Assembly (NCBI GenBank): GCA_963377175.1
Contig: CAUJNA010000177.1
Location: 168,501-232,500, forward strand
Direction: 5' to 3'
DNA length: 64,000 bases
Origin: Effrenium voratum
Taxonomy: Eukaryota > Sar > Dinophyceae > Suessiales > Symbiodiniaceae
Position 1 is the stretch's first letter, and each line of letters begins with the position of its first letter. Below, in pieces: positions 23,609-32,434 of the stretch. Position numbers and translations under genes: made by a program. The notes beneath the pieces are model-generated. The model was not told the origin of the DNA and did not search any database. It saw nothing but the letters and a program-made list of their open reading frames with translations.

Positions 23609-25732
23609 CTAGGCCGCGTTTTCAAAAACAACATCACTCCGAGTGCGACCGCCAACATTGAGCTCCTTGCGCTTGAGTATCTCAACGCCTATATGGTCGT
23701 CAATTGTCAAGAGTTCAATGAAGGGTGACCGAGGTATGGGTCTGCGATGCATGAGTGTTTCGTGAGCCCTCATGCAAGCGGCGCGAATCCTCAGAAGGTT
23801 GACGTGAGATTGCTGGGCAATTTCCACGGCAAGCCCATCTCCCATTGCAAGTGTGCGTAAAGCTATGTATACCGGAGAAGTGTGCTTGCTGGAGCAAAAA
23901 CAGTTCAGGCGCTGAACCTCGGACGGCTGGAAAGCAATGCCAATTGCGTTTCTAGAAGCCCGTTTTGCAGAAACCGCAAAAGTGTAGTAAAACTCTGACA
24001 GGTCGTCCGAAGAGACACGTAGCGCCTCATCTTGCTCAAGCCGAAGCAAGGACAAAAGATGGCCGGGGGCTATGGTCTTAGTGAAAGCGTTGCGTCCATG
24101 CATGCGGCTGTTAATGACTGTGGGGTTTACAATTAGCCGATCAAATTCTGCGTCCTTGCTAACAGCAAAAAGGCCAACTGCTTCTTCACGAGGCACTGAG
24201 TGCGTTGGGATCAAACAGCATGCGCCCAAAGCATCCCACTTGGCAGCGAGTGCCAAAAGCTTGCTCTTCGAGCAATGAACTTTTGCCCGGGGAAGGACAG
24301 GCCACTGCGAGGGGTCCTTTCTAAGCACATCCGGGTCATCGGAAGCAGCTTGCACAACAGGGTCACTGAGGTACGGTCTAGGGTCAAACCGGGGCCCAAG
24401 TTTCCACTTAATGCGTGAAGCTACGACTTCCTTTGCAGGGCAAATGTTCACACGCGTGCTAGGAGCTGAGCGAACACACTCTTGGTGGTCGGACTGTCTC
24501 TGCTTGACTGCTTCAAGATCAACATCCTGGCCGGGTGAAAAGTCAGGCGCGTGGCTGGGCCTGCTGTAAGCGTCAAAGGCTTGGTGGATATCACTGAAAA
24601 AACTATGCAAGTCGCCCAAGGGGACCCTACATGTGGGGAGATCTTGAAGCGCACAAAACAAATTCCCAAACTTCTCACCAGCTCGTCCTAAATCTCCTGT
24701 AGCCACAACAGGAGCAGCCAAGAAATGTGTGATGAGGCCTTCCAGGCGTTCCACCATGTCCAACTGTGCATCAGACATGGCAGCGCCAAGGCAAGCGCGC
24801 GGCGGGGGCTCCAATGGGTGCCCAAGCGTCAACCAGTTCAAACAGGCAACTACGCGCTGCAAGAGCTTAGCACGGGCCTCGTGGAACCGCCTCCGCTTTC
24901 GCCTCTTTGGTGAAAGTTTGGTTGGGCCCGTCCAACGCCACTGTGGTGGGGGACAGGGCCACAGATCGCGTGACCGTGATGGCCACGCGTGACCATCGGG
25001 AGCGGGTCGCAAGCTTCGCTCAATAAAGCGCGAAAGCCCAGTGTGGCATGAATGCATGAGCTTCAAACAATGCAGCGTCAGCTCAACAATGTTAATTTCG
25101 TCAGGGAATCCCTGTGCTTGCATTTTCGGGGGCACGTCATCAAGGCTAGCGGAAACTGAAGTATCAGAGTTGGTACCTTGGGTAGCACACTGCTTTTCAG
25201 GCTTCTGCTGCTTCTTGAGATTCGCTCCCCGACTTCTGGCTTCACTCAGGTAGCGGCTGGAGCCTCGCCCTGCCGTTTGTCCTTTCGGCGGAACTGCTTT
25301 CGCTTGTTGGGCTCCTCCTCCACCTGCTCGGTCTCCTTGCCCTTGGTCGCGCCAAGGTTCTTCATGCGCCCCTCCAAGTAGTCCAGGTCGCGCAGGTAGG
25401 ACACGTTTGCAGCTACCCAGGAGGCGTGTGCAAGACGACTGAAAGGCTTCAGAGAAGACTTCTTCTTGTTCAGCTGGAGGAGTTGAAGGTTGGGCTCGGA
25501 CACGCCCGTCAGCAACCAACCCAACTGAGTTCGGCCTCCGTCCAGACAGGTCTGCTCCACGAACATCAAGCCCTTGGCGGCAAAGCCCTGAAGAGCGCGG
25601 TTGTTGCTGCTCCCAGGCCTGAGCGAACAGGTAACCCACCAGGGACAGCAGCTTGTGATCGGCCAAGGCCATGCGCCGCTCCAAATACTCCAGCATCAGG
25701 TTTGGGGGTGTTGCGTTGGCACTGAGACCCAA
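23609..25732 (-). CDS. Reverse transcriptase ORF of the tyrosine-recombinase element (N-terminal part out of frame)
   Basis: A 707-codon frame. The reverse transcriptase is in the last 210 residues. Finger motif with VGLFAVSKD and RLIVNPTVINSR is at 519-543. Palm motif SSDDLSEFYY is at 574-583 with Asp577. LAMGDGLAVEIAQQSH (628-643) is the next conserved block, and LTIDDHIG (675-682) is the YxDD-equivalent with Asp678/Asp679. The frame stops at 23,609 before the RT thumb, which continues in another frame. Residues 1-45 and about 160-210 look like genuine Gag-derived coding. Residues 46-160 look like out-of-frame translation, because coherent coding in that stretch is in a different minus frame (25,246-25,569). 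So this is a frame-shifted copy. The enzyme would make the cDNA of the element. Confidence 0.75.
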   Translation of the reverse strand: MGLSANATPPNLMLEYLERRMALADHKLLSLVGYLFAQAWEQQQPRSSGLCRQGLDVRGADLSGRRPNSVGLVADGRVRAQPSTPPAEQEEVFSEAFQSSCTRLLGSCKRVLPARPGLLGGAHEEPWRDQGQGDRAGGGGAQQAKAVPPKGQTAGRGSSRYLSEARSRGANLKKQQKPEKQCATQGTNSDTSVSASLDDVPPKMQAQGFPDEINIVELTLHCLKLMHSCHTGLSRFIERSLRPAPDGHAWPSRSRDLWPCPPPQWRWTGPTKLSPKRRKRRRFHEARAKLLQRVVACLNWLTLGHPLEPPPRACLGAAMSDAQLDMVERLEGLITHFLAAPVVATGDLGRAGEKFGNLFCALQDLPTCRVPLGDLHSFFSDIHQAFDAYSRPSHAPDFSPGQDVDLEAVKQRQSDHQECVRSAPSTRVNICPAKEVVASRIKWKLGPRFDPRPYLSDPVVQAASDDPDVLRKDPSQWPVLPRAKVHCSKSKLLALAAKWDALGACCLIPTHSVPREEAVGLFAVSKDAEFDRLIVNPTVINSRMHGRNAFTKTIAPGHLLSLLRLEQDEALRVSSDDLSEFYYTFAVSAKRASRNAIGIAFQPSEVQRLNCFCSSKHTSPVYIALRTLAMGDGLAVEIAQQSHVNLLRIRAACMRAHETLMHRRPIPRSPFIELLTIDDHIGVEILKRKELNVGGRTRSDVVFENAA
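25246..25569 (-). CDS. Gag-like segment (frame-shifted piece)
   Basis: A 107-codon frame with a regular, charged composition (e.g. DGGRTQLGWLLTG, then a basic KRKQFRRKDKR tail). It fits between the end of the Gag-like ORF and the RT ORF as the continuation of Gag, in a third reading frame. The basic tail may bind RNA. I read it as part of the same original polyprotein; its isolation in a separate frame indicates decay or sequence error. Confidence 0.5.
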   Translation of the reverse strand: MMFVEQTCLDGGRTQLGWLLTGVSEPNLQLLQLNKKKSSLKPFSRLAHASWVAANVSYLRDLDYLEGRMKNLGATKGKETEQVEEEPNKRKQFRRKDKRQGEAPAAT

Positions 25733-26900
25733 TTCTTGGGCCGCATTTGCCTCGACAAGCTGCCACTCGGATGGGGTCGTTCATGATCTTCACGAATGCT
25801 TCGCGGGCCACACAGCCCTTCACCCCGGTCTGGCTTGATCCACTGGAGCTTCCATCTCCACCTGCTAGGGCAGCCTGGACTGGGTCGGCTACGGACTTGG
25901 AACCAAGCAGGTGCTGCAGCAGAGCACTTGTTTGCCGCATTTGCAACGCCAACATCCGCTGAACAGGATCCTGAACTGCGCCCCCATCCAGAAGATCTTG
26001 CACCTCCTCTTGGTCGGTCGCCTCCAAGTTCATCTCCACCATTGCCGGTCCCGCGCTGGCCTCGGGCTTGACTGCTGGAGCAACATGCTCGTGAGCTCCG
26101 AGACGTCGAGGGGCAGGCCCCGCCAAAGCGCGCAGGTCCTGAGGGCTCAGACTCTGCGTTGCCTCCTGGCTGTTGAAGAGAAGGTCTCTGCGCGCAGGGG
26201 CTGGGGCGACAGAGGCCTGGCCTGCTTGTAGGGCTTGCTGCTGCTGGCGCACGACTCGCTTGGCCAGCACGTTGTCCTGAGCAGGACTGCCTGCCGGCAA
26301 CCCCTGCGGCGTATCCGCCGCAAGCAACTCGGCCTCGTCCGCCGAATCGCCGGTGACGTAGTCCTGGGCCGTGTCCTCGTCCATCGTCTCCGTAATCCAC
26401 CTGTCGGCTGCGGCAGCTGCAGACGCCGCAGTTGGGAGAGCTGGCGAACCATCCACGGCAAAGGCGACCAGTTGACCCGGCACGAGGCCCCGAGTGTTGG
26501 GCTTTCTGAACAGGACCCCCTGCTCGAAAGAAAAGTCTACCAAAAGAGCTCGCATCGGTCCCAAAGCACGGCCGCGGCTGGTTTCCCCGTCGACCTCGGT
26601 GGCCAAACAGAGAGGCGCGTGTCCGTCGGGGCCCGCCCCAAGGCTGTCCAGGTAGTCGGTGACAAGGGCCTCGTCTGGGAGGACAGCCATGAATCCCCCA
26701 GACCGGCCTCGGACCAAGTAGGAGAGAGCCCGCCAAACCATCGCGCCCTCCTCGTCGACATTGAGCAGGTGCACTAGCGGAAGGGCTCGACCACTTCCCA
26801 CAGTGGCGAGGAGCCTTTGAATTTCCGCCTCGGGAAGTGAAGCCATCACGGACTTGACGAAAGTAGAGCGGCGCCAAAGCCGTGTTGCCACTGCGATCAC
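25566..26900 (-). CDS. Gag-like protein of the tyrosine-recombinase element
   Basis: A 444-codon frame that opens with a GTG rather than ATG; a later ATG lies at residue 19. It shows a structured N-terminal half (about residues 20-160), an acidic and Ala/Gln/Pro-rich middle, and a region near 310-340 (MLALQMRQTSALLQHLLG) that could form a helix or coiled coil. No zinc knuckle is seen. The last 70 residues are probably out of frame, because from about 25,730 sensible coding continues in the frame of the downstream ORF (LEYLERRMALADHKLLS). Position before RT suggests the capsid/nucleoprotein role. Product identity is inferred from place and composition rather than from a recognised domain. Confidence 0.5.
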   Translation of the reverse strand: MIAVATRLWRRSTFVKSVMASLPEAEIQRLLATVGSGRALPLVHLLNVDEEGAMVWRALSYLVRGRSGGFMAVLPDEALVTDYLDSLGAGPDGHAPLCLATEVDGETSRGRALGPMRALLVDFSFEQGVLFRKPNTRGLVPGQLVAFAVDGSPALPTAASAAAAADRWITETMDEDTAQDYVTGDSADEAELLAADTPQGLPAGSPAQDNVLAKRVVRQQQQALQAGQASVAPAPARRDLLFNSQEATQSLSPQDLRALAGPAPRRLGAHEHVAPAVKPEASAGPAMVEMNLEATDQEEVQDLLDGGAVQDPVQRMLALQMRQTSALLQHLLGSKSVADPVQAALAGGDGSSSGSSQTGVKGCVAREAFVKIMNDPIRVAACRGKCGPRIGSQCQRNTPKPDAGVFGAAHGLGRSQAAVPGGLPVRSGLGAATTALFRALPPRA

Positions 26901-27196
26901 TCCCCAGCTAGGCGTGGGCGGTATCCACTGAGTCGCCGCCGAGCTTCTTCAGGCGGACGCGCCTCTGTCACAGGCTGCAAAGCAACCAGCAAGGCGCGAG
27001 CCAAGCTTGCAACTCCACTGCGACAACCTCGAGAAAGAAGCAAGCAGGCGCAAAGCCCGCCCCAACAGCAGCCCAGCACACCGCAAATCAGGCCGGTCAG
27101 GACCACGAAGGTGAGGCTGAATCCCGATGCTGGCGCGGACCAAGCCGCCCAAGGAATGCTGCGGATTGCGTCTAGCGCGAATGCGCTCCAACTCAT
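26897..27196 (-). CDS. Small ORF with one transmembrane segment, upstream of Gag-like ORF
   Basis: A 99-codon frame starting with ATG at 27,196 and overlapping the Gag-like frame by four bases. Residues about 25-55 form a continuous hydrophobic stretch containing LTFVVLTGLICGVLGCCWGG. The C-terminus is basic and ends GYRPRLAGE. It may be the original N-terminus of the element's first protein, now one frame away from Gag, or a separate leader peptide. I do not recognise a family. Confidence 0.35.
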   Translation of the reverse strand: MSWSAFALDAIRSIPWAAWSAPASGFSLTFVVLTGLICGVLGCCWGGLCACLLLSRGCRSGVASLARALLVALQPVTEARPPEEARRRLSGYRPRLAGE

Positions 27197-27784
27197 TAGC
27201 CAGAAGCTGAGCCAAATGAGGTTGCCCTTGCCTTGTTTAAAGAGATATGGGACATATGCACATAGACATACACGTGTGACACGTAGTCCTTTTGTAGATT
27301 GCTGAAATCTGTAGTTAAAACTCTGCCAAGAAGGGTACCTATTGCTTCAGAAGCCTGGGCTGAACAGCTTGAATTTTACTTCAAACAAAAGCGGCACCCA
27401 ACAGCACGTTCCTGGGCTGAAAAGTACTCAACACACCCAACAAGGAAAGCTTAAACATTTGGATGTGTGGCTTTGGATGTGTGACTCACAATAGGCCATG
27501 CCAAGAGAAGATGGCCACGTACCCCTTCGGGTTTGCGTGCAACCATATGCTTCCTTAAAGTTGGTCATCAACCTATATCCGTTCACTGGAGTATCTGCGG
27601 GCTGTTTGACAAAAAGTCGTGGCCCTCTCTTTGGACCTTAGGCCAAGCAGCACCGAAACGGTAAAAAGCGCGGCTCAAACAAATGTGACGCCTATCTCAT
27701 GGCTGTGGTACGCCTATCTCATGGCTGTGGTTCCCTTGTTCGAGGCTTGGTGCCTTCCCACCTTCTTCATTGATGTTTTTGTTG
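27197..27784. other. Spacer between the two retroelements
   Basis: No coding signal. It contains a perfect 22-bp tandem duplication (27,688-27,709 and 27,710-27,731) with unit ACGCCTATCTCATGGCTGTGGT. Confidence 0.5.
27688..27731. repeat. Perfect 22-bp tandem duplication
   Basis: Two exact head-to-tail copies about 60 bp outside the copia element. Confidence 0.9.
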
Positions 27785-27789
27785 GTTTT
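27785..27789. repeat. Target-site duplication GTTTT, left copy
   Basis: GTTTT directly abuts the first base of the left LTR and matches GTTTT at 35,894-35,898 abutting the right LTR. Five bases is the usual length for Ty1/copia integration. Confidence 0.85.
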
Positions 27790-27946
27790 TGCAATCGCCC
27801 TGCTCAAAGGCGCACACGTTGTTTTCCAGCTGATGGAAAAGGTTCCATGGGTGCGAGCCGCGTTTGGCTGAGTAAGAGGGGCCCCTCTGTAAGCCGCAAA
27901 CCAAATGCATGGATGAGACAGTCAAATGGGTGTGATGTCAATTGCA
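27790..27946 (-). repeat. 3' LTR of the copia element (157 bp)
   Basis: Matches 35,737-35,893 over all 157 bases with one difference (T at 27,931, C at the matching position). Termini are TGCAAT...ATTGCA, the TG...CA ends with short inverted repeats typical of LTRs. It contains a perfect 14-bp palindrome AGAGGGGCCCCTCT at 27,875-27,888. Confidence 0.95.
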
Positions 27947-27971
27947 CCAGCCCAAAAGAAAAGTTGACTGT

Positions 27972-30900
27972 TCATCCGCTGGGCTTTGTGAGGCCCTTGC
28001 GCATGGTGTCTAGCGCACTATGGCCAGTTTTGGCCGACTTCTTCGCCGAGATGATGAAGTTCGGGTCGAACTTCAGCTGCCAGACCCACGTCCCCAAAAA
28101 TTGGATCATGGACTGCCTTGCCGTCTTGTTCTTCTTCGTCATGCAGTCCGCGAGATTCCAGTCACTGGCCAACCAAAGCAACTTGGTGCCAACCTTCTTC
28201 ATTTGTTGGCGCAGTTGGTACGCCTGCAGAGCAGCCCTGATGTTCGAGAGGCCAAGCAACGGCCCTTCGTTCAGCTCCACCGCATCGTAGGCACCCTTGC
28301 TGTCTGTCGCCAGCAGCCCGGGAATGGTCGCCACCATCGCGTCAGCCACCTCCAAGATGTCCTTGGAGTCGTTGAAGCCGCAGCAGCCATTCAGCTGCGC
28401 CCACATAAGGCGAACGCGATAGGCGTTGTCCTCGCCCTCCAGGATGGATTGGATCTCTCCATCATTTGACGAGATGGCCACTCGTCGCAACTTCCATGTT
28501 CGCCACATCACCAGCGACAAGGTAGAGGTCTTGCCCTCTCTGATGCTCTTGCCGCCCATCAACACCAACAGGCCTCCAGTGGACTCACCCTTGGGCCTGT
28601 TTGCGTGCGCCTGGTCCGCCATTCCGACGATGGTCATGTCCTGCCAGTGCTCCACGTCGTTGAAGTGATGAAACCTTAGTGATGTGGATGTCGAGGTCCG
28701 CGCTTCCTTGATCAGGTCCTGCACTTCCTTTGCCACCTCCATCTTGGGCTTTCCGCTCAAGTCTGACAGAAGCAGGTTGCAGCGAGCGCATAGCAACGGG
28801 GCACTCTGCACCGCAAGCCACTGCACTGCACCTAGTGCACCACGGCACATGGACACCTCCCGCGGTGTCATCTCCTCATTGGATCGTAGCCGCTTCTGCT
28901 CAATGGCCAAATCCTCCAATGTCTCCGCGTAGTGCTTCTGTTCCAGCTCCACGTAGAACTGCTCACCCTGATCAATCACATTCACATCGACGCCAATGTG
29001 CCGGTAGGAGTTCAACCTCACCGTGCCCCATTTGAACTTCTCGTCGATCTTCTTGCGGATCTCCAGCCATCGTTCATTACGAAGATCTCCTCCCCGGTTG
29101 AAGTCATCCACGTGACCACCCATGAAGCCAATGGTCGTGTAGCGATCCCACTCATTCCGAGGAGACTTGTTCTCCTCGATCCAGACCCACAGACACGAGT
29201 CTCCCCAGATCCGGATGCCGCCCAAGCCGGTCAGCTCGCGATCCAGTTCCTGCCACAAGTTTCTTGGGGCTGTCGCGCTTCCGTAGATATCCTTCAGCAA
29301 CCGCAGAAGACCATTGTTGTCCACGCCCAAGGCCTCCTTGAGCTCCGGTGTCCCAGTGGTCCACAATCTTTCCTTCTCCATGGTCTTTGACGTCTGCAGG
29401 AAGGCCGTCGAAAGGTCAAGGCCTTCCACATCCCACTTGCGCTGGGCCACCAGCTGGAAGGTCAAATACCGTGCCAGGGTAGACTGCACTGGCGACGCCG
29501 TCTTGTGACCTTCATCCAGCAGATCGGGATGTTGAAATCCAAGAAGCACGATTCGTGCTTTTGCCTTCTTGGACGCGTCTGCCGTGATGGTAGTACTCGA
29601 GGGATCACTCTTCACGGCCTTCTGGGCTTCATCCTGCTCCTCCGGTGGAATGACCTTCCATGTGAGCACCCACCGACATCCAAGCACTCTGCCCGATTGC
29701 CGCGCTTCGTCCTCCTCTGCCTTGTTCAGGCACCGTCGCACCGCCTCCTGCGCCAGGAAGCTCTTCACTTCCTTCGACTTGGCCCGATCGAACAACTGCT
29801 TGTCCTGTTCCGAGAGATGCCTGTAGACCACCTCCGCGTCTCTCATCTTTTTCACCAAGAAATTGACCGGGTTCCTGACGAAGTTCTTCTGTTCGCGATG
29901 CGATCCGAAGTTCAGGTCGAGCTCCATCCAGTAGCCCTCGTTGACTTCGTCCAAGGCGTCGAAGAGCTCTGCGTGCAGCGTCTCTTCGTCCTTTGCCGAC
30001 TCGTCACTACCATCTCCGTGGTCTGTCTTTTGTCGCTTCTCGTCGGGTTCCTGCACCTCGTCCGCCGATGCCCTTGAGGATGTACTCTGTAGTAGTGGCC
30101 TTGCCGAAGACGATCCACCAATGGTCAAAGGCTTTCCGTCTCCAAGACCCGTGTCTTCCTCCATCCCAGCATCGTCATCCACCAGAAGCGACCTTGGCTG
30201 GTAGTCGTTCACATCTACCGCCTCCTTTGTCTCCGGAATCCCCGGCGACATTCGTGGCTGTTTCCATCTCAACCGTCTCATCGGTGCTGGAGCCATGGTC
30301 GAGGCATCAGGTTGCTTAGGAAGATCAACCTTCTCCTCGTCCTCCTCCGTAGGCTCCTCGTGAACCACGTCCACGTACTCCTTCTGCGGGATCAAGTCCG
30401 TCAGACTCTTCCACTCCATGGGGTTCGTCTGGTTCCTCATTTCCTCCACGGCTTGTTCCACCTCCGTGAGAGGTCTGACCGAATGCACCGAGCACCGCAT
30501 GATGGTGCGTCCGATGACCACCCAGACAATGTGCCTCCTCTCATCTCCTTCTTCCTGGTCCACCAGAACTTCTTGGAACAGCACACGTCCTGGCCCGATC
30601 CATCTGGGCTTCGCCGTCTTCTTGAAACCTTGCCGCTTGCCCTTGTGGTACTCATGCGTCATATACCTCCTCCAGACTTTCACCCACTGCGTCGGCCAGA
30701 AATCTCTCAACGGCTGTCTGACTTTTGAGTTCTGCAACTTGCTCAAGGTGCGCAGCGCTTTTGCCCTTCTCGCACAATCCTCTGCTTGCTGACGCTGTGT
30801 CACCAACCTCACATGATCTTGTTGTAGACTCGGAGGGTCGAGTCCTGCAAAGGTCCGAAGGTCCTCCTCCGTGAGCGAGTAGCTTCTGCCGAAAGCCCAT

Positions 30901-32240
30901 TGAAAGGGGCTATATCCTTCCACGAACTCCGTGCCGTTGAGTCCTGCTGCCGCCATTGCCAGACACACTCCTGGGTCCATAGCCGCAAACGACGTCTGGA
31001 TGAGAGTAGCCGTGGTCTTGATGTCCTTGATCGCACTCTCGATGACACCATGCGCCCATCCTTCCTTCTCTGCCGGATGCTGCAGCGCAATGTTGAGGTC
31101 CGAGAGGTACTCCCGCAGTTTCGTCGATGTCAGCGTCTTGGCCGAATCGGGGATCACAAACTGTGGCTTGGGCTTGTCCATGAGCCACCTGGCTGCAAAG
31201 CTTGCGATGACATCCTCCGCCGATTCCGCATGCTGCTGGTCCAGGTTGTAGGTCTTCAGAACATCCACCACCTTGTACTTCGTTGCCATGTCCATGTAGA
31301 GGATGAACTTATACTTCTGCTGGCTGTTGGGAGGCAGCCATTCCGCAATATCAATGCCAACCTGTGACCATGCCTTTGGGAGAGGCTTTGTCGAAGCCGG
31401 TGGAACTTGTCCTGAACTACTTCCACCTGGTCGGAGTGCTTCACATTGCGGGCACTTGTAATCCAACACCATGCGGATCTGCCACGCTGGTCTTCCCGCG
31501 TCTCTCACCATCCGGGCCAGATTGCGGTTTCCCGGATGCCCCGCTGCGGCGTGAAACTTCTTCACCTTTGCAAGCCAGATCTGTTTTTCCGCCTCCGATG
31601 GCACCAGCTCTGCGTCTGGTCTCTCTTCTCGCAGATCTTCGATGTCCTCGTCGCCCGCGGCGTCTGGCTCTGCGTCTTCACCCTCAGCGGCATGAAGCAC
31701 GACCTCCAGGTAGTCCTCATTCGAGAGGTCCAAGTCCTCCTTGATCCAGAGCTTCTTGAGAACCCTGTCCGGTACTTCCTGTTGCCTCCAGAGTCTTGCA
31801 ATGCTGCGGCACATGTTCCACGGGTAGTAGGCCGTCGCTGCCGTCTCCCCGCCAGCAATTTCTCCATGATCATGACCGCCGGTGCATGTCTTGTTCCTGA
31901 ACATCGCGTAGAAGCGTTCGTCCGTGGTCATGATGGTCCATTGCTTCCGCAGCAGTTGCTTGTTGTCTCGCGTGCGTAGGTTGTACCGACATCCGTCGAT
32001 ACGACACCAGAAAATGCGGTAGCCGTGGTACACCAGGATGCGCTGGATCTGCTCCATCTCCTGCACATTCCACCCGTCGCAGTGCGTAGGCCACTCGTGG
32101 TAGTAATCCGGGCGATAACCAGCTCCAAGCATTTGTCCAAGCCAGTTGGCGAAGATCCGCATCATCTTCCTTTCCCTGCGTCGGAACTTCGACAGCACTT
32201 CCGGTCGATCTCTGAGTTCAACCTTGCCCACGTGCTCCAC
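27972..32240 (-). CDS. Copia Pol: end of methyltransferase-like domain, integrase, reverse transcriptase, RNase H
   Basis: A 1422-codon frame opening directly after a TAA, with GTG as its first possible start, so it is probably expressed as a fusion with the upstream frame. Residues 1-150 complete a methyltransferase-like domain (HEWPTHCDGW 48-57, IDGCRYNL 81-88, HDHG 123-126, YYPWNMC 138-144). Integrase: zinc site His230, His235, Cys263, Cys266; core Asp297, Asp365, Glu401 with exactly 35 residues between the last two. Reverse transcriptase: KARIVLLGF (894-902), LDLSTAFLQ (941-949), DIYGSATAPRNLW (984-996) and HVDD (1043-1046). RNase H: Asp1209, Glu1262, Asp1313 (ATDSKGAYDA) and ASDWNLADCMTK (1358-1369). 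The TGA lies 26 bp from the 3' LTR. All catalytic residues I can place are present, so these enzymes look functional. Confidence 0.92.
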   Translation of the reverse strand: MEHVGKVELRDRPEVLSKFRRRERKMMRIFANWLGQMLGAGYRPDYYHEWPTHCDGWNVQEMEQIQRILVYHGYRIFWCRIDGCRYNLRTRDNKQLLRKQWTIMTTDERFYAMFRNKTCTGGHDHGEIAGGETAATAYYPWNMCRSIARLWRQQEVPDRVLKKLWIKEDLDLSNEDYLEVVLHAAEGEDAEPDAAGDEDIEDLREERPDAELVPSEAEKQIWLAKVKKFHAAAGHPGNRNLARMVRDAGRPAWQIRMVLDYKCPQCEALRPGGSSSGQVPPASTKPLPKAWSQVGIDIAEWLPPNSQQKYKFILYMDMATKYKVVDVLKTYNLDQQHAESAEDVIASFAARWLMDKPKPQFVIPDSAKTLTSTKLREYLSDLNIALQHPAEKEGWAHGVIESAIKDIKTTATLIQTSFAAMDPGVCLAMAAAGLNGTEFVEGYSPFQWAFGRSYSLTEEDLRTFAGLDPPSLQQDHVRLVTQRQQAEDCARRAKALRTLSKLQNSKVRQPLRDFWPTQWVKVWRRYMTHEYHKGKRQGFKKTAKPRWIGPGRVLFQEVLVDQEEGDERRHIVWVVIGRTIMRCSVHSVRPLTEVEQAVEEMRNQTNPMEWKSLTDLIPQKEYVDVVHEEPTEEDEEKVDLPKQPDASTMAPAPMRRLRWKQPRMSPGIPETKEAVDVNDYQPRSLLVDDDAGMEEDTGLGDGKPLTIGGSSSARPLLQSTSSRASADEVQEPDEKRQKTDHGDGSDESAKDEETLHAELFDALDEVNEGYWMELDLNFGSHREQKNFVRNPVNFLVKKMRDAEVVYRHLSEQDKQLFDRAKSKEVKSFLAQEAVRRCLNKAEEDEARQSGRVLGCRWVLTWKVIPPEEQDEAQKAVKSDPSSTTITADASKKAKARIVLLGFQHPDLLDEGHKTASPVQSTLARYLTFQLVAQRKWDVEGLDLSTAFLQTSKTMEKERLWTTGTPELKEALGVDNNGLLRLLKDIYGSATAPRNLWQELDRELTGLGGIRIWGDSCLWVWIEENKSPRNEWDRYTTIGFMGGHVDDFNRGGDLRNERWLEIRKKIDEKFKWGTVRLNSYRHIGVDVNVIDQGEQFYVELEQKHYAETLEDLAIEQKRLRSNEEMTPREVSMCRGALGAVQWLAVQSAPLLCARCNLLLSDLSGKPKMEVAKEVQDLIKEARTSTSTSLRFHHFNDVEHWQDMTIVGMADQAHANRPKGESTGGLLVLMGGKSIREGKTSTLSLVMWRTWKLRRVAISSNDGEIQSILEGEDNAYRVRLMWAQLNGCCGFNDSKDILEVADAMVATIPGLLATDSKGAYDAVELNEGPLLGLSNIRAALQAYQLRQQMKKVGTKLLWLASDWNLADCMTKKNKTARQSMIQFLGTWVWQLKFDPNFIISAKKSAKTGHSALDTMRKGLTKPSG

Positions 32241-32434
32241 TTAGTGCATGGCATCGATAACCACAGCCTCCGGGGCTTCTTGATCACCGCCAGGTTCGCC
32301 AGCACCTCGTAGGTCTCGGGCTTGTAGAGATCAAGATCATTCGCAAGGTTCACCCGCATGTGCTGTAGCCCTTCCCGTTCCGCGGCATGGGACAGCCAAC
32401 TGTCCGGAGCGCAGAAGAACTCCCACAGCGCGTC
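31790..32434 (-). other. Methyltransferase-like domain between protease and integrase, split by a frame change
   Basis: In the Gag-PR frame (residues about 1147-1225) WEFFCAPDSWL resembles the SAM-binding loop, NDLDLY a following acidic site, and LWLSMPCTKWS a motif-IV catalytic Pro-Cys (Cys at 32,248). The next frame continues with RRRERKMM, HEWPTHCDGW (motif-VI position), CRYNL and a Cys/His-rich tail ending YYPWNMC. The order matches C5-methyltransferases loosely, and matches the analogous region of the neighbouring element. Activity cannot be judged. The assignment is by motif order only. Confidence 0.55.

Larger units (their letters stand above)
20400..27196 (-). mobile_element. Decayed tyrosine-recombinase retroelement with RT, RNase H, methyltransferase-like domain and 2A peptide
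   Basis: Read on the minus strand the order is: transmembrane leader ORF, Gag-like region, reverse transcriptase, first part of RNase H, methyltransferase-like domain, rest of RNase H, 2A-type peptide, tyrosine recombinase. RT plus tyrosine recombinase instead of a DDE integrase is the hallmark of DIRS-like elements, which are known to encode a methyltransferase domain as well. No LTRs or split direct repeats were found at the edges, so the true ends are unknown. The coding path changes frame at least five times (near 26,900, 25,720, 25,570, 25,250, 23,600 and 21,456-21,364), so this copy is almost certainly dead. Limits given are those of the recognisable coding. Confidence 0.8.

Noticed and set aside
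25696..26877. 393-codon Gly/Arg/Ser-rich minus frame overlapping the Gag-like ORF
   Set aside because: Composition is that of a GC-rich out-of-frame shadow; the overlapping 444-codon frame is more protein-like.
27947..27975. Polypurine tract next to the 3' LTR of the copia element
   Set aside because: The minus-strand sequence before the LTR is CTTTTCTTTTGGGCTGG; only a short GGG run is purine, so no convincing tract can be marked.
28020..31979. Plus-strand frames of 100-190 codons inside the copia element
   Set aside because: Antisense shadows of the Pol gene.
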